This document shows, one piece after another, positions 14,889-22,972 of a stretch of 27,053 bases of DNA (positions within the stretch are counted from its first letter, which is position 1; each line of letters opens with the position of its first letter). Both the position numbers and the translations under genes were made by a program. The stretch comes from CAYSDH01 sp964429805 (GTDB lineage: Bacteria > Bacteroidota > Bacteroidia > Flavobacteriales_D > JABDKJ01): the NCBI GenBank assembly GCA_964429805.1, contig CAYSDH010000044.1, positions 1-27,053 on the forward strand, read 5' to 3'. The notes beneath the pieces are model-generated. The model was not told where the DNA came from. It did not search any database and saw only the letters and a program-made list of their open reading frames with translations.

Positions 14889-15824
14889 TCAGGCCTGTTT
14901 CAATTGCTTTGAGAGAAGGAAAATAACAGCCATTCTAACAGCCACACCATTTTCAACTTGATCCAGAATTACAGACTTTGCGCTGTCTGCCACTTCGCTC
15001 GTAATCTCCACTCCCCTATTAATTGGTCCGGGATGCAGAACGACCAAATTCTTGTTTTTTGACTTCTTTAATCGCTCCATATTGAGCTGAAACATCATTG
15101 AGTATTCTCTCAACGAAGGGAACATCTCATCCTTCTGTCTCTCTAACTGAATGCGCAACATATTGACGGCATTGGCCCACTTTAAGGTCTCGTCAAGGTC
15201 GTGAGACACGGAGACGCCCAAGCTTTCTATATGCCTAGGAATCAATGTTGTAGGACCACAAACACGGACGTTTGCTCCGAGTTTTTTGAGGCAATGTATG
15301 TTTGATATTGCAACTCTAGAATGCGTGATATCACCTACTATGGCGATGTTTTTTCCTTTCAAATCACCTAAGGCTTCTCGCATAGAAAAGGCATCAAGTA
15401 AGGCTTGAGTTGGGTGCTCGTGAGTACCGTCTCCAGCATTAATTACGCTGCAGTCCACTTGCTCAGAAAGAAACTTTGCCGCACCGGGTTCTGGGTGTCT
15501 CATCACCACTAAATCTACCTTCATGGCCAGTATATTATTGACCGTATCGATAAGTGTCTCACCTTTTTTGACTGAAGAAGCTGCCGCAGAAAAGTTAATT
15601 ACGTCAGCAGAAAGTCGTTTTTGAGCCAATTCGAAGGACAGTTTGGTGCGCGTACTATTCTCAAAAAACACATTGGCAATGGTCACATCCCTCAGGGTCG
15701 GCACCTTTTTAATCGGCCTATTGATGATGCCTTTGAAATGATCTGCCCACTCCAAAATAAGGTTGATGTCTTCTGCAGACAGCGACTCAATACCGATTAG
15801 ATGCTTTGCGCTTAGATTGCTCAT
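14889..15824 (-). CDS. pyrB: Aspartate carbamoyltransferase, catalytic subunit
   Basis: Joins carbamoyl phosphate and aspartate in the committed step of pyrimidine synthesis. The carbamoyl-phosphate site FFENSTRTK is near 53-61, HPTQALLD near 137, and VLHPGPINRGVEI near 264-276. The site ends in Lys rather than the textbook Arg (STRTR), a variation that I believe is common in this phylum. The regulatory subunit pyrI is not adjacent. The start codon overlaps the end of pyrR by four bases, so the pair is coupled and expressed together. Confidence 0.96.
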   Translation of the reverse strand: MSNLSAKHLIGIESLSAEDINLILEWADHFKGIINRPIKKVPTLRDVTIANVFFENSTRTKLSFELAQKRLSADVINFSAAASSVKKGETLIDTVNNILAMKVDLVVMRHPEPGAAKFLSEQVDCSVINAGDGTHEHPTQALLDAFSMREALGDLKGKNIAIVGDITHSRVAISNIHCLKKLGANVRVCGPTTLIPRHIESLGVSVSHDLDETLKWANAVNMLRIQLERQKDEMFPSLREYSMMFQLNMERLKKSKNKNLVVLHPGPINRGVEITSEVADSAKSVILDQVENGVAVRMAVIFLLSKQLKQA

Positions 15825-16363
15825 TTCTCCTTCTCGAATAGTGTTGCTTTTTGAAATCCTTTTTCAGTCCAGTTGACCTTGACATGCTGCGAGGCGATAG
15901 AGTCTACCATCTTACCCACATAGGTCGGCTCGATAGGCAGTTGTCTGCTAAACCTCCTGTCTATCAGCACCATGAGTTCTACTTTTGAGGGTCGGCCCAG
16001 GCTCACTAGCGCATCCATGGCTGCACGAATGGTGCGGCCCGTGTAGAGTACATCATCTATGAGTATGATGTTTTTATTCTCAATAGGAAAATCTAACTCG
16101 GTGGAACTCGCCTCTAGCGGAGTATCTCTACGGCCAAAATCATCGCGATAGAAGGTGACATCAAGCAGTCCGTGCTCTACGTTGCAGCCTTCGTGCAATG
16201 TGCGAATACGCTCTACGATGTATTGAGAAAACAGGGCTCCAGTACGCTGAAGGCCTATAATAGCTGTGTTATTAAAATCAAGGTGAGATTCAATCAACTC
16301 AAAAGCAAGACGATCTGTGGTCAGTTCCAGCTGTTTCTTGTTCAGAAGGACTATCGGCTCCAT
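15821..16363 (-). CDS. pyrR: PyrR: pyrimidine regulatory protein / uracil phosphoribosyltransferase
   Basis: A 180-residue type I phosphoribosyltransferase. The PRPP loop is IILIDDVLYTGRTIRAAMDAL near 98-118, with the flexible loop region around VTFYRDDFGRRDTP. In Gram-positives PyrR binds pyr mRNA to control attenuation and has uracil phosphoribosyltransferase activity. No attenuator-like hairpin is visible in the short pyrR leader, so the enzyme activity or a different control is likely here. It is first in the pyrR-pyrB pair, with a perfect -7 box 15 bases upstream. Confidence 0.92.
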   Translation of the reverse strand: MEPIVLLNKKQLELTTDRLAFELIESHLDFNNTAIIGLQRTGALFSQYIVERIRTLHEGCNVEHGLLDVTFYRDDFGRRDTPLEASSTELDFPIENKNIILIDDVLYTGRTIRAAMDALVSLGRPSKVELMVLIDRRFSRQLPIEPTYVGKMVDSIASQHVKVNWTEKGFQKATLFEKEK

Positions 16364-16377
16364 GAGTTTGATTTACG

Positions 16378-16385
16378 CAAATATA
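16378..16385 (-). promoter_or_regulatory. -7 promoter box for pyrR-pyrB
   Basis: Minus strand TATATTTG, an exact TAnnTTTG match, 14 bases before the pyrR ATG. No clear -33 box. It shows that pyrRB need not depend on the upstream sucC-E1 transcript. Confidence 0.55.
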
Positions 16386-16406
16386 CGAGGGTCTGACTGA
16401 TCATGC

Positions 16407-18404
16407 TTAATATGCCATGAGTTCTTCTACTTTGGATCTCAATCTGGAAGAGGCCAAATACTGCTCTTCCAAGACTGGTGAGAATGGAACAGGCGTATCA
16501 AGACCAGCCACTCTGAAAATTGGCGCGTCCAATTGCTCAAAGCAATGCTCAGAGATAAGTGCACTTAACTCCCCTCCTAGTCCACCAAACATGCTGTCTT
16601 CATGCAGAATGAGCACTTTGCCCGTCTTTTTTACACTGGCATAAATAGCCTCTTCGTCTAAGGGCACTAATGTTCTGAGGTCTACAATATCGGCTGAAAT
16701 TGACATCTCCGACATCAACTCTAGCGCCCAGTGCACACCCATGCCATAAGTAATGATGCTCAGGTCATCTCCTTCTGCGGCCAACGCGGCTTTTCCAATT
16801 TCTACGGTATAATATCCGTCAGGTACTTCTTGCTTCAGGCTTCTGTAAAGCGCCTTGTGCTCAAAGAACATCACCGGATTTGGGTCTTCGATAGATGCGC
16901 AGAGCAAACCTTTGGCATCTGCCGGAAAGGCCGGGTAGACCACCTTCAAACCTGGCGTATGAGTAAACCAGGCCTCGTTGGTCTGACTGTGATATGGTCC
17001 TGCGGCCACGCCTCCACCTGTCGGCATGCGCACCACCACATCGGCACGTTGCCCCCATCTGTAGTGCGCCTTTGCGAGGTTATTGACTATCTGATTAAAA
17101 CCTTCGGTGACAAAGTCTGCAAACTGCATCTCGACCATGCTCTTGTATCCATTAATAGATAATCCGAGTCCAGTACCTAGTATAGCTGCTTCGCAGAGTG
17201 GTGTGTTGCGCACTCTGTCTTTTCCAAATCGTTTGACAAAGCCATCGGTGATTTTAAAAACACCACCGTACTCGGCAATGTCTTGCCCCATGAGGACGAG
17301 CTCGTTATACTTCTCCATGCTCTGGCCTAAGCCCTCAGAGATGGCGTCAATCATCCTTTTCTCTGTTGACGGTCCCGATGGAGCATGCACTTTTTGCAGG
17401 TGCGGATAGTAAATCTCGCTTTGCTCTTTTTCTAGGTCAACAGGCACTGCACCTTCACTGTGGGCGATGGCTAAGTGCTCGTCAATCTCAGCTTTGATGT
17501 CTTTTTTTAGTGTCTCGACATCACTTTCTGACAGGATTTTTCTGTCTAAGAGAAACTCCTCCATGTTACGCACAGGGTCTTTTTTAGACCACTCGTCAAA
17601 GAGTTCTTGAGGCACATACTTTGTTCCAGAAGCTTCTTCGTGTCCCCTCATTCTGAAAGAGATACATTCAAGTATAACTGGATGAGGATTCTTTCTAATC
17701 TCCTTGGCTATTTTTTGAACCTCTTTATAGACTTCCAGCACATTATTACCGGCCACTTGCACGGCCTTGACGCCATAACCGATGCCTTTGTCTATAAACT
17801 GCTTGCACTTAAACTGCTCACTGCTTGGTGTGGAGAGACCGTAGCCATTATTCTCAATGACGAAGATGACGGGCAGGTTCCAGACTGCGGCTACATTAAT
17901 AGACTCATGAAAATCACCTTGACTGGCACCACCATCACCCGTAAAGACTGCGGTGACTTTGTCATTGGCCTTGAGCATGTTTCCGAGCGCAATACCATCA
18001 GCCACGCCCATTTGCGAGCCGAGGTGAGAAATCATACCCACGATGTTAAACTCCTGAGTACCGAAGTGAAACGAGCGATCGCGTCCTTGAGTGAATCCAC
18101 TCATCTTACCCTGCCACTGGGCAAAGAGCCTATGGAGAGGAATGTTTCTAGCGGTAAATAATCCTAGGTTACGGTGCATCGGCAAGAGGTATTCCTCTTG
18201 CTCTAGGGCCATGGCTACACCTACAGATATAGCTTCCTGACCGATTCCAGAAAACCATTTAGAAATTTTTCCTTGACGCAGCAAAATGAGCATTTTCTCC
18301 TCAATCATGCGCGGTCTCAGTACTCCTACAAAAAGGTCTTTTAAGAGCTGGTCATCAAACCCCCTCTTGGAGTATTTGAGCTGAAGTTCTTCTGTAGTTG
18401 CCAT
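16407..18404 (-). CDS. Fused 2-oxoacid dehydrogenase E1, alpha and beta subunits in one chain
   Basis: A thiamine-diphosphate enzyme that decarboxylates a 2-oxoacid and passes the acyl group to an E2 lipoyl domain. Residues ~1-330 are the E1-alpha part: GDGGASQGDFHESIN begins the ThDP motif near 155 and ends in ENNGYG. Residues ~345-665 are E1-beta (STEKRMIDAISEGLGQ..., GQDIAEYGGVF, HSQTNEAWFTHTPGLKVVYPA). In most bacteria these are two genes; the fusion is typical of many Bacteroidota. The substrate could be pyruvate or branched-chain 2-oxoacids; sequence alone does not decide. The gene starts seven bases after the sucC stop, hence co-transcribed. E2 and E3 are not present in the window. Confidence 0.93.
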   Translation of the reverse strand: MATTEELQLKYSKRGFDDQLLKDLFVGVLRPRMIEEKMLILLRQGKISKWFSGIGQEAISVGVAMALEQEEYLLPMHRNLGLFTARNIPLHRLFAQWQGKMSGFTQGRDRSFHFGTQEFNIVGMISHLGSQMGVADGIALGNMLKANDKVTAVFTGDGGASQGDFHESINVAAVWNLPVIFVIENNGYGLSTPSSEQFKCKQFIDKGIGYGVKAVQVAGNNVLEVYKEVQKIAKEIRKNPHPVILECISFRMRGHEEASGTKYVPQELFDEWSKKDPVRNMEEFLLDRKILSESDVETLKKDIKAEIDEHLAIAHSEGAVPVDLEKEQSEIYYPHLQKVHAPSGPSTEKRMIDAISEGLGQSMEKYNELVLMGQDIAEYGGVFKITDGFVKRFGKDRVRNTPLCEAAILGTGLGLSINGYKSMVEMQFADFVTEGFNQIVNNLAKAHYRWGQRADVVVRMPTGGGVAAGPYHSQTNEAWFTHTPGLKVVYPAFPADAKGLLCASIEDPNPVMFFEHKALYRSLKQEVPDGYYTVEIGKAALAAEGDDLSIITYGMGVHWALELMSEMSISADIVDLRTLVPLDEEAIYASVKKTGKVLILHEDSMFGGLGGELSALISEHCFEQLDAPIFRVAGLDTPVPFSPVLEEQYLASSRLRSKVEELMAY

Positions 18405-18411
18405 GCCTCGA

Positions 18412-19623
18412 CTAGGCTACAAGCTTTTTAACAAGGTCTGCGGCTTCAAATAGCTGCACTGCAGAGTGTACTTCTAGCCCACTCTCGTCTATTAGTTTTT
18501 TGGCTTCTACAGCATTGGTACCCTGCAACCTTACGATGATTGGCACATTGATGTCACCAATATTCTTGTAGGCATCAACAATTCCTTGAGCGACTCTGTC
18601 GCAACGCACAATTCCTCCAAATATATTAACGAGGATGGCCTTTACTTCTGGGTCTTTCAAGATTATTCTGAATGCTGTCTCTACTCGCGCAGCGTCTGCA
18701 GTACCTCCGACATCTAAGAAGTTAGCTGGCTCTCCGCCTGAAAGCTTGATTATATCCATGGTGGCCATGGCTAGTCCAGCTCCGTTGACCATGCACCCTA
18801 CATTTCCATCTAGGTTTACATAGTTCAGTCCGACTTCTCCTGCTTCTACTTCTGTAGGATCTTCCTCAGTCTTATCACGCATCTCTGCGTAATCTTTATG
18901 ACGATAGAGTGCATTGTCATCGAGGCTCACTTTAGAGTCAACGGCAAGTATTCTGTCATCAGAAGTTTTGAGTACCGGGTTAATCTCAAACATAGATGCA
19001 TCGCAGCCTTCATAAGCGGCATACAGGGCAAATACAAATTTGCTCATCTCCTTAAATGCTTTTCCGCTCAAGCCTAGGTTAAAGGCAATGCGTCTTGCTT
19101 GAAAAGGCATCAAACCTGATGATGGGTCAATCTCTTCTTTGAAAATCAAGTGTGGCGTCTTCTCTGCCACTGCCTCAATGTCCATTCCTCCTTCAGGACT
19201 GTACATGATCATGTTTCTTCCTGTACCTCTGTCTAGGAGCACAGACATGTAATACTCTTCTGGTTCGCTGTCGCCTGGGTAGTACACATCTTCTGCGATG
19301 AGCACCTTATTGACTTGCTTTCCTTTATCGTTGGTCTGCTTGGTGACCAAGTGGCCACCTAAAATTCCTTTTGCTGTCTCTTGCACTTTGTCCAAGCCTT
19401 TGGCAAGTACAACTCCATGAGAACCTGTCTCAGTTACAACTCCTTTACCTCGTCCTCCAGCATGAATCTGAGCTTTGACGACAAACCATTCTGTGCCTGT
19501 TTCTTCATTCAGCTTCTTTGCAACATCCTCGGCCTCTTGGGGTGTAGAGGCAACATATCCTCGTTGTATGGTTACACCATGATTGTTGAGAATTGACTTT
19601 CCTTGGTACTCGTGAATATTCAT
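18412..19623 (-). CDS. sucC: Succinate-CoA ligase, beta subunit
   Basis: Beta subunit of succinyl-CoA synthetase (TCA cycle), holding the ATP-grasp nucleotide site. The opening MNIHEYQGKSILNNHGV is typical, followed by KAQIHAGGRGKGV near 50-62, FEINPVLKT and AVDSKVSLDDNALYRH near 217-245, NGAGLAMATMD near 280 and ANFLDVGGTADA near 298. Length (403) is normal. SucD (alpha subunit) is not next to it; instead the fused E1 follows by seven bases. A -7 box lies 29 bases upstream. The mscL terminator upstream insulates this operon. Confidence 0.96.
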   Translation of the reverse strand: MNIHEYQGKSILNNHGVTIQRGYVASTPQEAEDVAKKLNEETGTEWFVVKAQIHAGGRGKGVVTETGSHGVVLAKGLDKVQETAKGILGGHLVTKQTNDKGKQVNKVLIAEDVYYPGDSEPEEYYMSVLLDRGTGRNMIMYSPEGGMDIEAVAEKTPHLIFKEEIDPSSGLMPFQARRIAFNLGLSGKAFKEMSKFVFALYAAYEGCDASMFEINPVLKTSDDRILAVDSKVSLDDNALYRHKDYAEMRDKTEEDPTEVEAGEVGLNYVNLDGNVGCMVNGAGLAMATMDIIKLSGGEPANFLDVGGTADAARVETAFRIILKDPEVKAILVNIFGGIVRCDRVAQGIVDAYKNIGDINVPIIVRLQGTNAVEAKKLIDESGLEVHSAVQLFEAADLVKKLVA

Positions 19624-19652
19624 CGTTCTAGTTTTTTCTTTTTTCGCTCCGC

Positions 19653-19660
19653 CAAATGTA
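19653..19660 (-). promoter_or_regulatory. -7 promoter box for sucC-E1
   Basis: Minus strand TACATTTG, an exact TAnnTTTG match, 29 bases before the sucC ATG. A TTTTC at 19682-19678 is a weak -33 candidate with an 18-base spacer. Confidence 0.6.
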
Positions 19661-19731
19661 CTGATCAGCTCCTGTTTTGAAAAAGAATAGAGCCCTGAGG
19701 TTGCTATATGTTTTCAACGGTCTGATGGCAT

Positions 19732-19764
19732 AAAAAACCCCCTTCGCTTTAGCGAAGGGGGTTT
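19732..19764 (-). terminator. Rho-independent terminator after mscL
   Basis: A strong stem of ten G/C-rich pairs (19738-19747 with 19752-19761; loop TTTA) is extended by three A-T pairs. On the minus strand it is followed by a run of six T residues. It begins 21 bases after the mscL stop. On the plus strand only three T follow, so it is mainly one-way. Confidence 0.88.
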
Positions 19765-19785
19765 GCAATAATGTAGTGGCTTTGA

Positions 19786-20184
19786 TTACTTGTTCAAAGC
19801 CTTGAGGATATCTCCAAGAAGCTCATTGTCAGATGGTCCTTCTGGCGCAGGTGGCGCAGGTGGATTAGCCTTGACATAAGCCTTACCTAACATGAACATT
19901 ACGAAACCAACAATTATCAGATTGATGATTGTGTTAATCCACGCACCGTAGCGGATGTTATTGGCAGCCTTCTCTACAGTTCCATCAGCAGCAAGAACTT
20001 GTGGATCTAATTCGATCATTTTTGAGGCAAAATCTATTCCTCCTGCAAAGTGACCTACAATAGGCATGATAATGTCATTCACAAAACCATTAACCACGAG
20101 ACCGACTGCGCCTGCCAAAATCACGGCAATTGCAAACTCGATGACGTTTCCGGTCATGATAAAATCTTTAAACTCCTTAAGCAT
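19786..20184 (-). CDS. mscL: Large-conductance mechanosensitive channel
   Basis: A homopentameric inner-membrane channel that opens under high membrane tension after hypo-osmotic shock. The 132 residues have the classical layout: N-terminal amphipathic helix (MLKEFKDFIMTGNVIEFA), Gly-rich pore-lining TM1 (~15-42, AVILAGAVGLVVNGFVNDIIMP), a periplasmic loop, TM2 (~78-102, WINTIINLIIVGFVMFMLG) and a charged cytoplasmic helix (DNELLGDILKALNK). A Pro/Ala linker precedes the last helix. The gene stands alone between its terminator and the DUF721 gene. Confidence 0.97.
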   Translation of the reverse strand: MLKEFKDFIMTGNVIEFAIAVILAGAVGLVVNGFVNDIIMPIVGHFAGGIDFASKMIELDPQVLAADGTVEKAANNIRYGAWINTIINLIIVGFVMFMLGKAYVKANPPAPPAPEGPSDNELLGDILKALNK

Positions 20185-20259
20185 ATTTTCAAATTATTTA
20201 GGGTTAATAAGTGCAATGATACACTTTAATCGAGATTAGGAATACAATAATTCCGATTT

Positions 20260-20556
20260 CTATAGGAACTTGACGTTGTTAATAATGTCGTGTCCTGACT
20301 CTTCATTGAGTTTTCGTACTAATTGTTCTCGAGCCATTGACAGTTCTTGTTTAAGCACAGCCGAATCTAGTCTAACATAAAGTATCTTGTTTCTTATGTT
20401 TATCTCTGTGGTATGTTTGGCAATGGCTGGCCCCATTACGCTTTCCCAGTCACGCAGCAATCCTATTTCTCGGTAGCGCTGTATGAGTTTCTTTGATCCG
20501 AGAAAGTGCTCTATAGCGGCCCCTAAGGTCTGTTCGTTAGACTTCCGCTTGCTCAT
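20260..20556 (-). CDS. DUF721 family protein (DciA-like)
   Basis: A 98-residue protein: MSKRKSNEQTLGAAIEHFLGSKKLIQRY, then LRDWESVMGPAIAKHTTEIN, and a beta strand ILYVRLDSAVLKQELS. This order matches DUF721, the family that includes the helicase-loader DciA. The ATG at 20556 is preferred over an in-frame upstream start at 20598 because the added residues look like recF antisense-frame sequence and the family starts at this point. It overlaps the recF end by 20 bases, so it is coupled with recF, another replication/repair gene; a role in DNA replication is likely but not shown. Confidence 0.85.
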   Translation of the reverse strand: MSKRKSNEQTLGAAIEHFLGSKKLIQRYREIGLLRDWESVMGPAIAKHTTEINIRNKILYVRLDSAVLKQELSMAREQLVRKLNEESGHDIINNVKFL

Positions 20557-21652
20557 GCTCTGGTATTTCAGTAGTAATCGTAAAGTTCTTGAACTCACAG
20601 TCTACGCCCTCAAGCACCCTGTTTAGTCGCTCTTCACTCGTATCGGTGATGAATATCTGACCAAAGGTGTTTTTAGAGACCAACTCCATCAGGTACTTTA
20701 CCCGTAGGTCATCTATTTTGTCAAAGACATCGTCAAGAAGTAAGAGCGGCTTGAGTTGCTTATGCTCTCTAATATATTCGAACTGCGCCAACTTGAGTGC
20801 AATCAAAAAGGACTTCTGCTGGCCTTGACTTCCAAACTTTTTTACTGGATGCCCCTCAATCTCAAAGAGGATGTCATCTTTATGTGGTCCGGTGAGTGTG
20901 TAGCATCGACTCATGTCCTTCTCCACCCCTGCCTTGAGTAGGTTAGAAAAGTCTGCATCATTGAGCTGCGACCTATATACAAGGTTCACTTTTTCTTTCC
21001 ATCCGCTAATCTGTCCGTAAAACTCTCTAAATATTGGGCCAAATTGCTCAATGAATTTCATTCTGCCTGCATGAAGTATTGCCCCAAACTCAACCAGCCT
21101 CTCGTCCCAAATGGCGAGTTGCTCATCGTCTCTTAATCTGTTTTCCCAAAAGTACTTGAGTAAGTTGTTTCGGTGACTGAGTGTCTTTTTATAGTTCACC
21201 AGGGCTTCGAGATAGGCCTTGTCGTCTTGCGAGATGATGAGATCGATAAACTTGCGCCTCATGTCGCTGCCTTCTCTTATAAGGTCATCATCATAAGGTG
21301 AGATAATAACGACCGGGTATGCACCGACATGGTCAATTAGTCGCTGGTACTCTTTCTTGTCTTTTTTAAAGCTCTTTTTGCCTCCGCGCTTGACGCCACA
21401 GTAGACTCTACTCTCCTCTCCGTCCATCTCAAAGCGCGAGTCGATAACAAAGAAATCTTCTCCGTGCATGATGTTTTGACTGTCTTGCGGATTGAAATAC
21501 CCTTTGCAATAAGAAAGGTAATAGATGGCCTCGAGCACGTTAGTCTTCCCTGACCCATTGGGACCAGTAATACAGTTTATTCCAGAGCTGAAATCAAATT
21601 GCTTCTCTGGGTAATTCTTAAAGTTTACTAGTGATAGGTGTTGTAGCTCCAA
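20537..21652 (-). CDS. recF: DNA replication and repair protein RecF
   Basis: An ABC/SMC-type ATPase that helps load RecA at single-strand gaps. Walker A GPNGSGKTN starts at residue 30, the ABC signature lies near FGSQGQQKSFLIAL (~275), and the Walker B LLLLDDVFDKID near 305. The N-terminal MELQHLSLVNFKNYPE opening is typical. The length of 371 is normal. dnaA, dnaN and gyrB are not next to it, unlike the classical oriC layout, which is common in this phylum. It overlaps DUF721 by 20 bases, and a -7 box lies 22 bases upstream. Confidence 0.96.
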   Translation of the reverse strand: MELQHLSLVNFKNYPEKQFDFSSGINCITGPNGSGKTNVLEAIYYLSYCKGYFNPQDSQNIMHGEDFFVIDSRFEMDGEESRVYCGVKRGGKKSFKKDKKEYQRLIDHVGAYPVVIISPYDDDLIREGSDMRRKFIDLIISQDDKAYLEALVNYKKTLSHRNNLLKYFWENRLRDDEQLAIWDERLVEFGAILHAGRMKFIEQFGPIFREFYGQISGWKEKVNLVYRSQLNDADFSNLLKAGVEKDMSRCYTLTGPHKDDILFEIEGHPVKKFGSQGQQKSFLIALKLAQFEYIREHKQLKPLLLLDDVFDKIDDLRVKYLMELVSKNTFGQIFITDTSEERLNRVLEGVDCEFKNFTITTEIPEHEQAEV

Positions 21653-21674
21653 GTGGCACTGTGTTAATCGAAAT

Positions 21675-21682
21675 CAAATGTA
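21675..21682 (-). promoter_or_regulatory. -7 promoter box for recF-DUF721
   Basis: Minus strand TACATTTG, an exact TAnnTTTG match, 22 bases before the recF ATG. Confidence 0.55.
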
Positions 21683-21728
21683 GGGAAGTGTGGATCAGAT
21701 TTCGCATGACAAGCACATAAAAAAAGGC

Positions 21729-21736
21729 TATTTTTG
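21729..21736 (+). promoter_or_regulatory. -7 promoter box for the TPR-ribH pair
   Basis: TATTTTTG, an exact TAnnTTTG match, 17 bases before the TPR gene ATG. The recF and TPR promoters point away from each other, 46 bases apart. Confidence 0.6.
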
Positions 21737-21753
21737 CACGAAATTTTAGCTGA

Positions 21754-22434
21754 ATGGCCACTAAGAAGACAGAAGAGACTATAGTAGATGTTGCAGACGT
21801 CTATTCAAAGACAGAAACCTTCGTTAATGATAACGGACAGAAGATGACTTACATCTTAGGTGCAATCGTTGCGCTGATGTTATGCTTTTTCCTTTACAAG
21901 AAATTTGTAATGGATCCAAAGGGTGATGAAGCGGCTACTCAAATATGGAAGGCGGAGTATTATTTTGAAAAAGACTCTTTCCAGCTTGCACTGAATGGAA
22001 CTGCTGAGCACCTTGGTTTTCTTGACGTAGCTGATTCTTACAGCGGAACAGAAACAGGAAACTTGGCTAACCACTATGCCGGAGCATGCTACATGAATCT
22101 TGGCCAGTATGACCAAGCTATAGAGTATTTAGACAAAGCCTCGTTTGGAGACATGATGGTGGAAGCCACACGTCTAGGTACTATCGGTGATGCACACGTG
22201 CAACTGGGTAACCTGAGTGAAGGAGCGAGTTTTTACTCTAAGTCTATTTCTCACTCTGAAAACGATTTCACTACTCCTATTTACCTGAAAAAGCTCGCCC
22301 TCACTTATGAAGAGATGGGTGAAAAAGGAAAGGCATACGATACGTTTGTTCGCCTAAAAGAGGACTTTGGCGCGACTACTACGGCTAAAGACATCGATAA
22401 GTATATCGGTCGAGTAGCTCCTTTTGCAAACTGA
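21754..22434 (+). CDS. Membrane-anchored tetratricopeptide-repeat protein
   Basis: The 226 residues have a cytoplasmic N-terminal stretch, one membrane segment at ~31-48 (MTYILGAIVALMLCFFLY), then a helical TPR domain outside: about three to four repeats from residue ~100 to 215 (GNLANHYAGACYMNLGQYDQAIEYLDKA; LGTIGDAHVQLGNLSEGASFYSKSI; IYLKKLALTYEEMGEKGKAYDTF). The layout resembles the YfgM/PpiD-associated class of anchored TPR chaperones, though no sequence signature proves this. It precedes ribH by 34 bases and is probably co-transcribed. Function unknown. Confidence 0.82.
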   Translation: MATKKTEETIVDVADVYSKTETFVNDNGQKMTYILGAIVALMLCFFLYKKFVMDPKGDEAATQIWKAEYYFEKDSFQLALNGTAEHLGFLDVADSYSGTETGNLANHYAGACYMNLGQYDQAIEYLDKASFGDMMVEATRLGTIGDAHVQLGNLSEGASFYSKSISHSENDFTTPIYLKKLALTYEEMGEKGKAYDTFVRLKEDFGATTTAKDIDKYIGRVAPFAN

Positions 22435-22468
22435 GCAAAGGACTTTTAAATCAAGATAACACATACCC

Positions 22469-22972
22469 ATGGCCACTGAAGGACATGACTTATCCGCTTA
22501 TTCTCCTGAGGCGCTTCCTGCGCTCAATGGTGGGCATGTAGCGATAGTTGTAGCCCAGTGGAATGATGAAATCACCAACGGTCTGTTAAGTGGCGCAAAA
22601 GAAGTGTTAGACCATAGTGTGAAGGGCAAGGGCATTGACGATTACTCTATTCACCATGTGCCAGGCAGCTATGAACTTCCACTTGGTGCCCAATTTCTAT
22701 TTGAACAAGGTGATGCTGATGCTGTGATTTGTATCGGCAGTGTGGTGCGCGGAGAAACAGCTCACTTTGACTTTGTGTGTCAGGCCTGCAGCGCGGGAGT
22801 TAAGGATGTGGGATTGAAGTATAACAAGCCTTGTATCTTTTGTGTGCTCACTGATGACAACATACAGCAATCAAGAGACCGCTCTGGTGGAAAACATGGA
22901 AACAAAGGTGTGGAAGCTGCGCTGGCAGCTCTTCAGATGCTGGAGCTAAAGCAGCGTACTACTTCCGATTGA
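22469..22972 (+). CDS. ribH: 6,7-dimethyl-8-ribityllumazine synthase
   Basis: Condenses the pyrimidine precursor with 3,4-dihydroxy-2-butanone 4-phosphate to give the immediate riboflavin precursor. Signature pieces are AIVVAQWNDEITNGLL, VPGSYELPLGAQFL, IGSVVRGETAHFDFV with the catalytic His in the AH pair, and LTDDNIQQSRDRSGG...GNKGVEAALAALQML. Length (167) is normal; the first ~20 residues are an N-terminal extension. Its last 14 bases overlap the converging SiaB-like gene. The other rib genes are not in the window. Confidence 0.96.
   Translation: MATEGHDLSAYSPEALPALNGGHVAIVVAQWNDEITNGLLSGAKEVLDHSVKGKGIDDYSIHHVPGSYELPLGAQFLFEQGDADAVICIGSVVRGETAHFDFVCQACSAGVKDVGLKYNKPCIFCVLTDDNIQQSRDRSGGKHGNKGVEAALAALQMLELKQRTTSD

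Noticed and set aside
15824..16406. PyrR-binding attenuator in front of pyrR-pyrB
   Set aside because: The space between E1 and pyrR is only 43 bases and holds a promoter box, with no room for antiterminator and terminator stems.
19630..19785. Riboswitch or small RNA between sucC and mscL
   Set aside because: The only strong structure is the mscL terminator; the rest holds the sucC promoter and no further stable pairing that I can see.
20557..20598. Upstream in-frame start for the DUF721 protein
   Set aside because: It would lengthen the overlap with recF to 62 bases and add non-family residues; 20556 gives the usual family opening.
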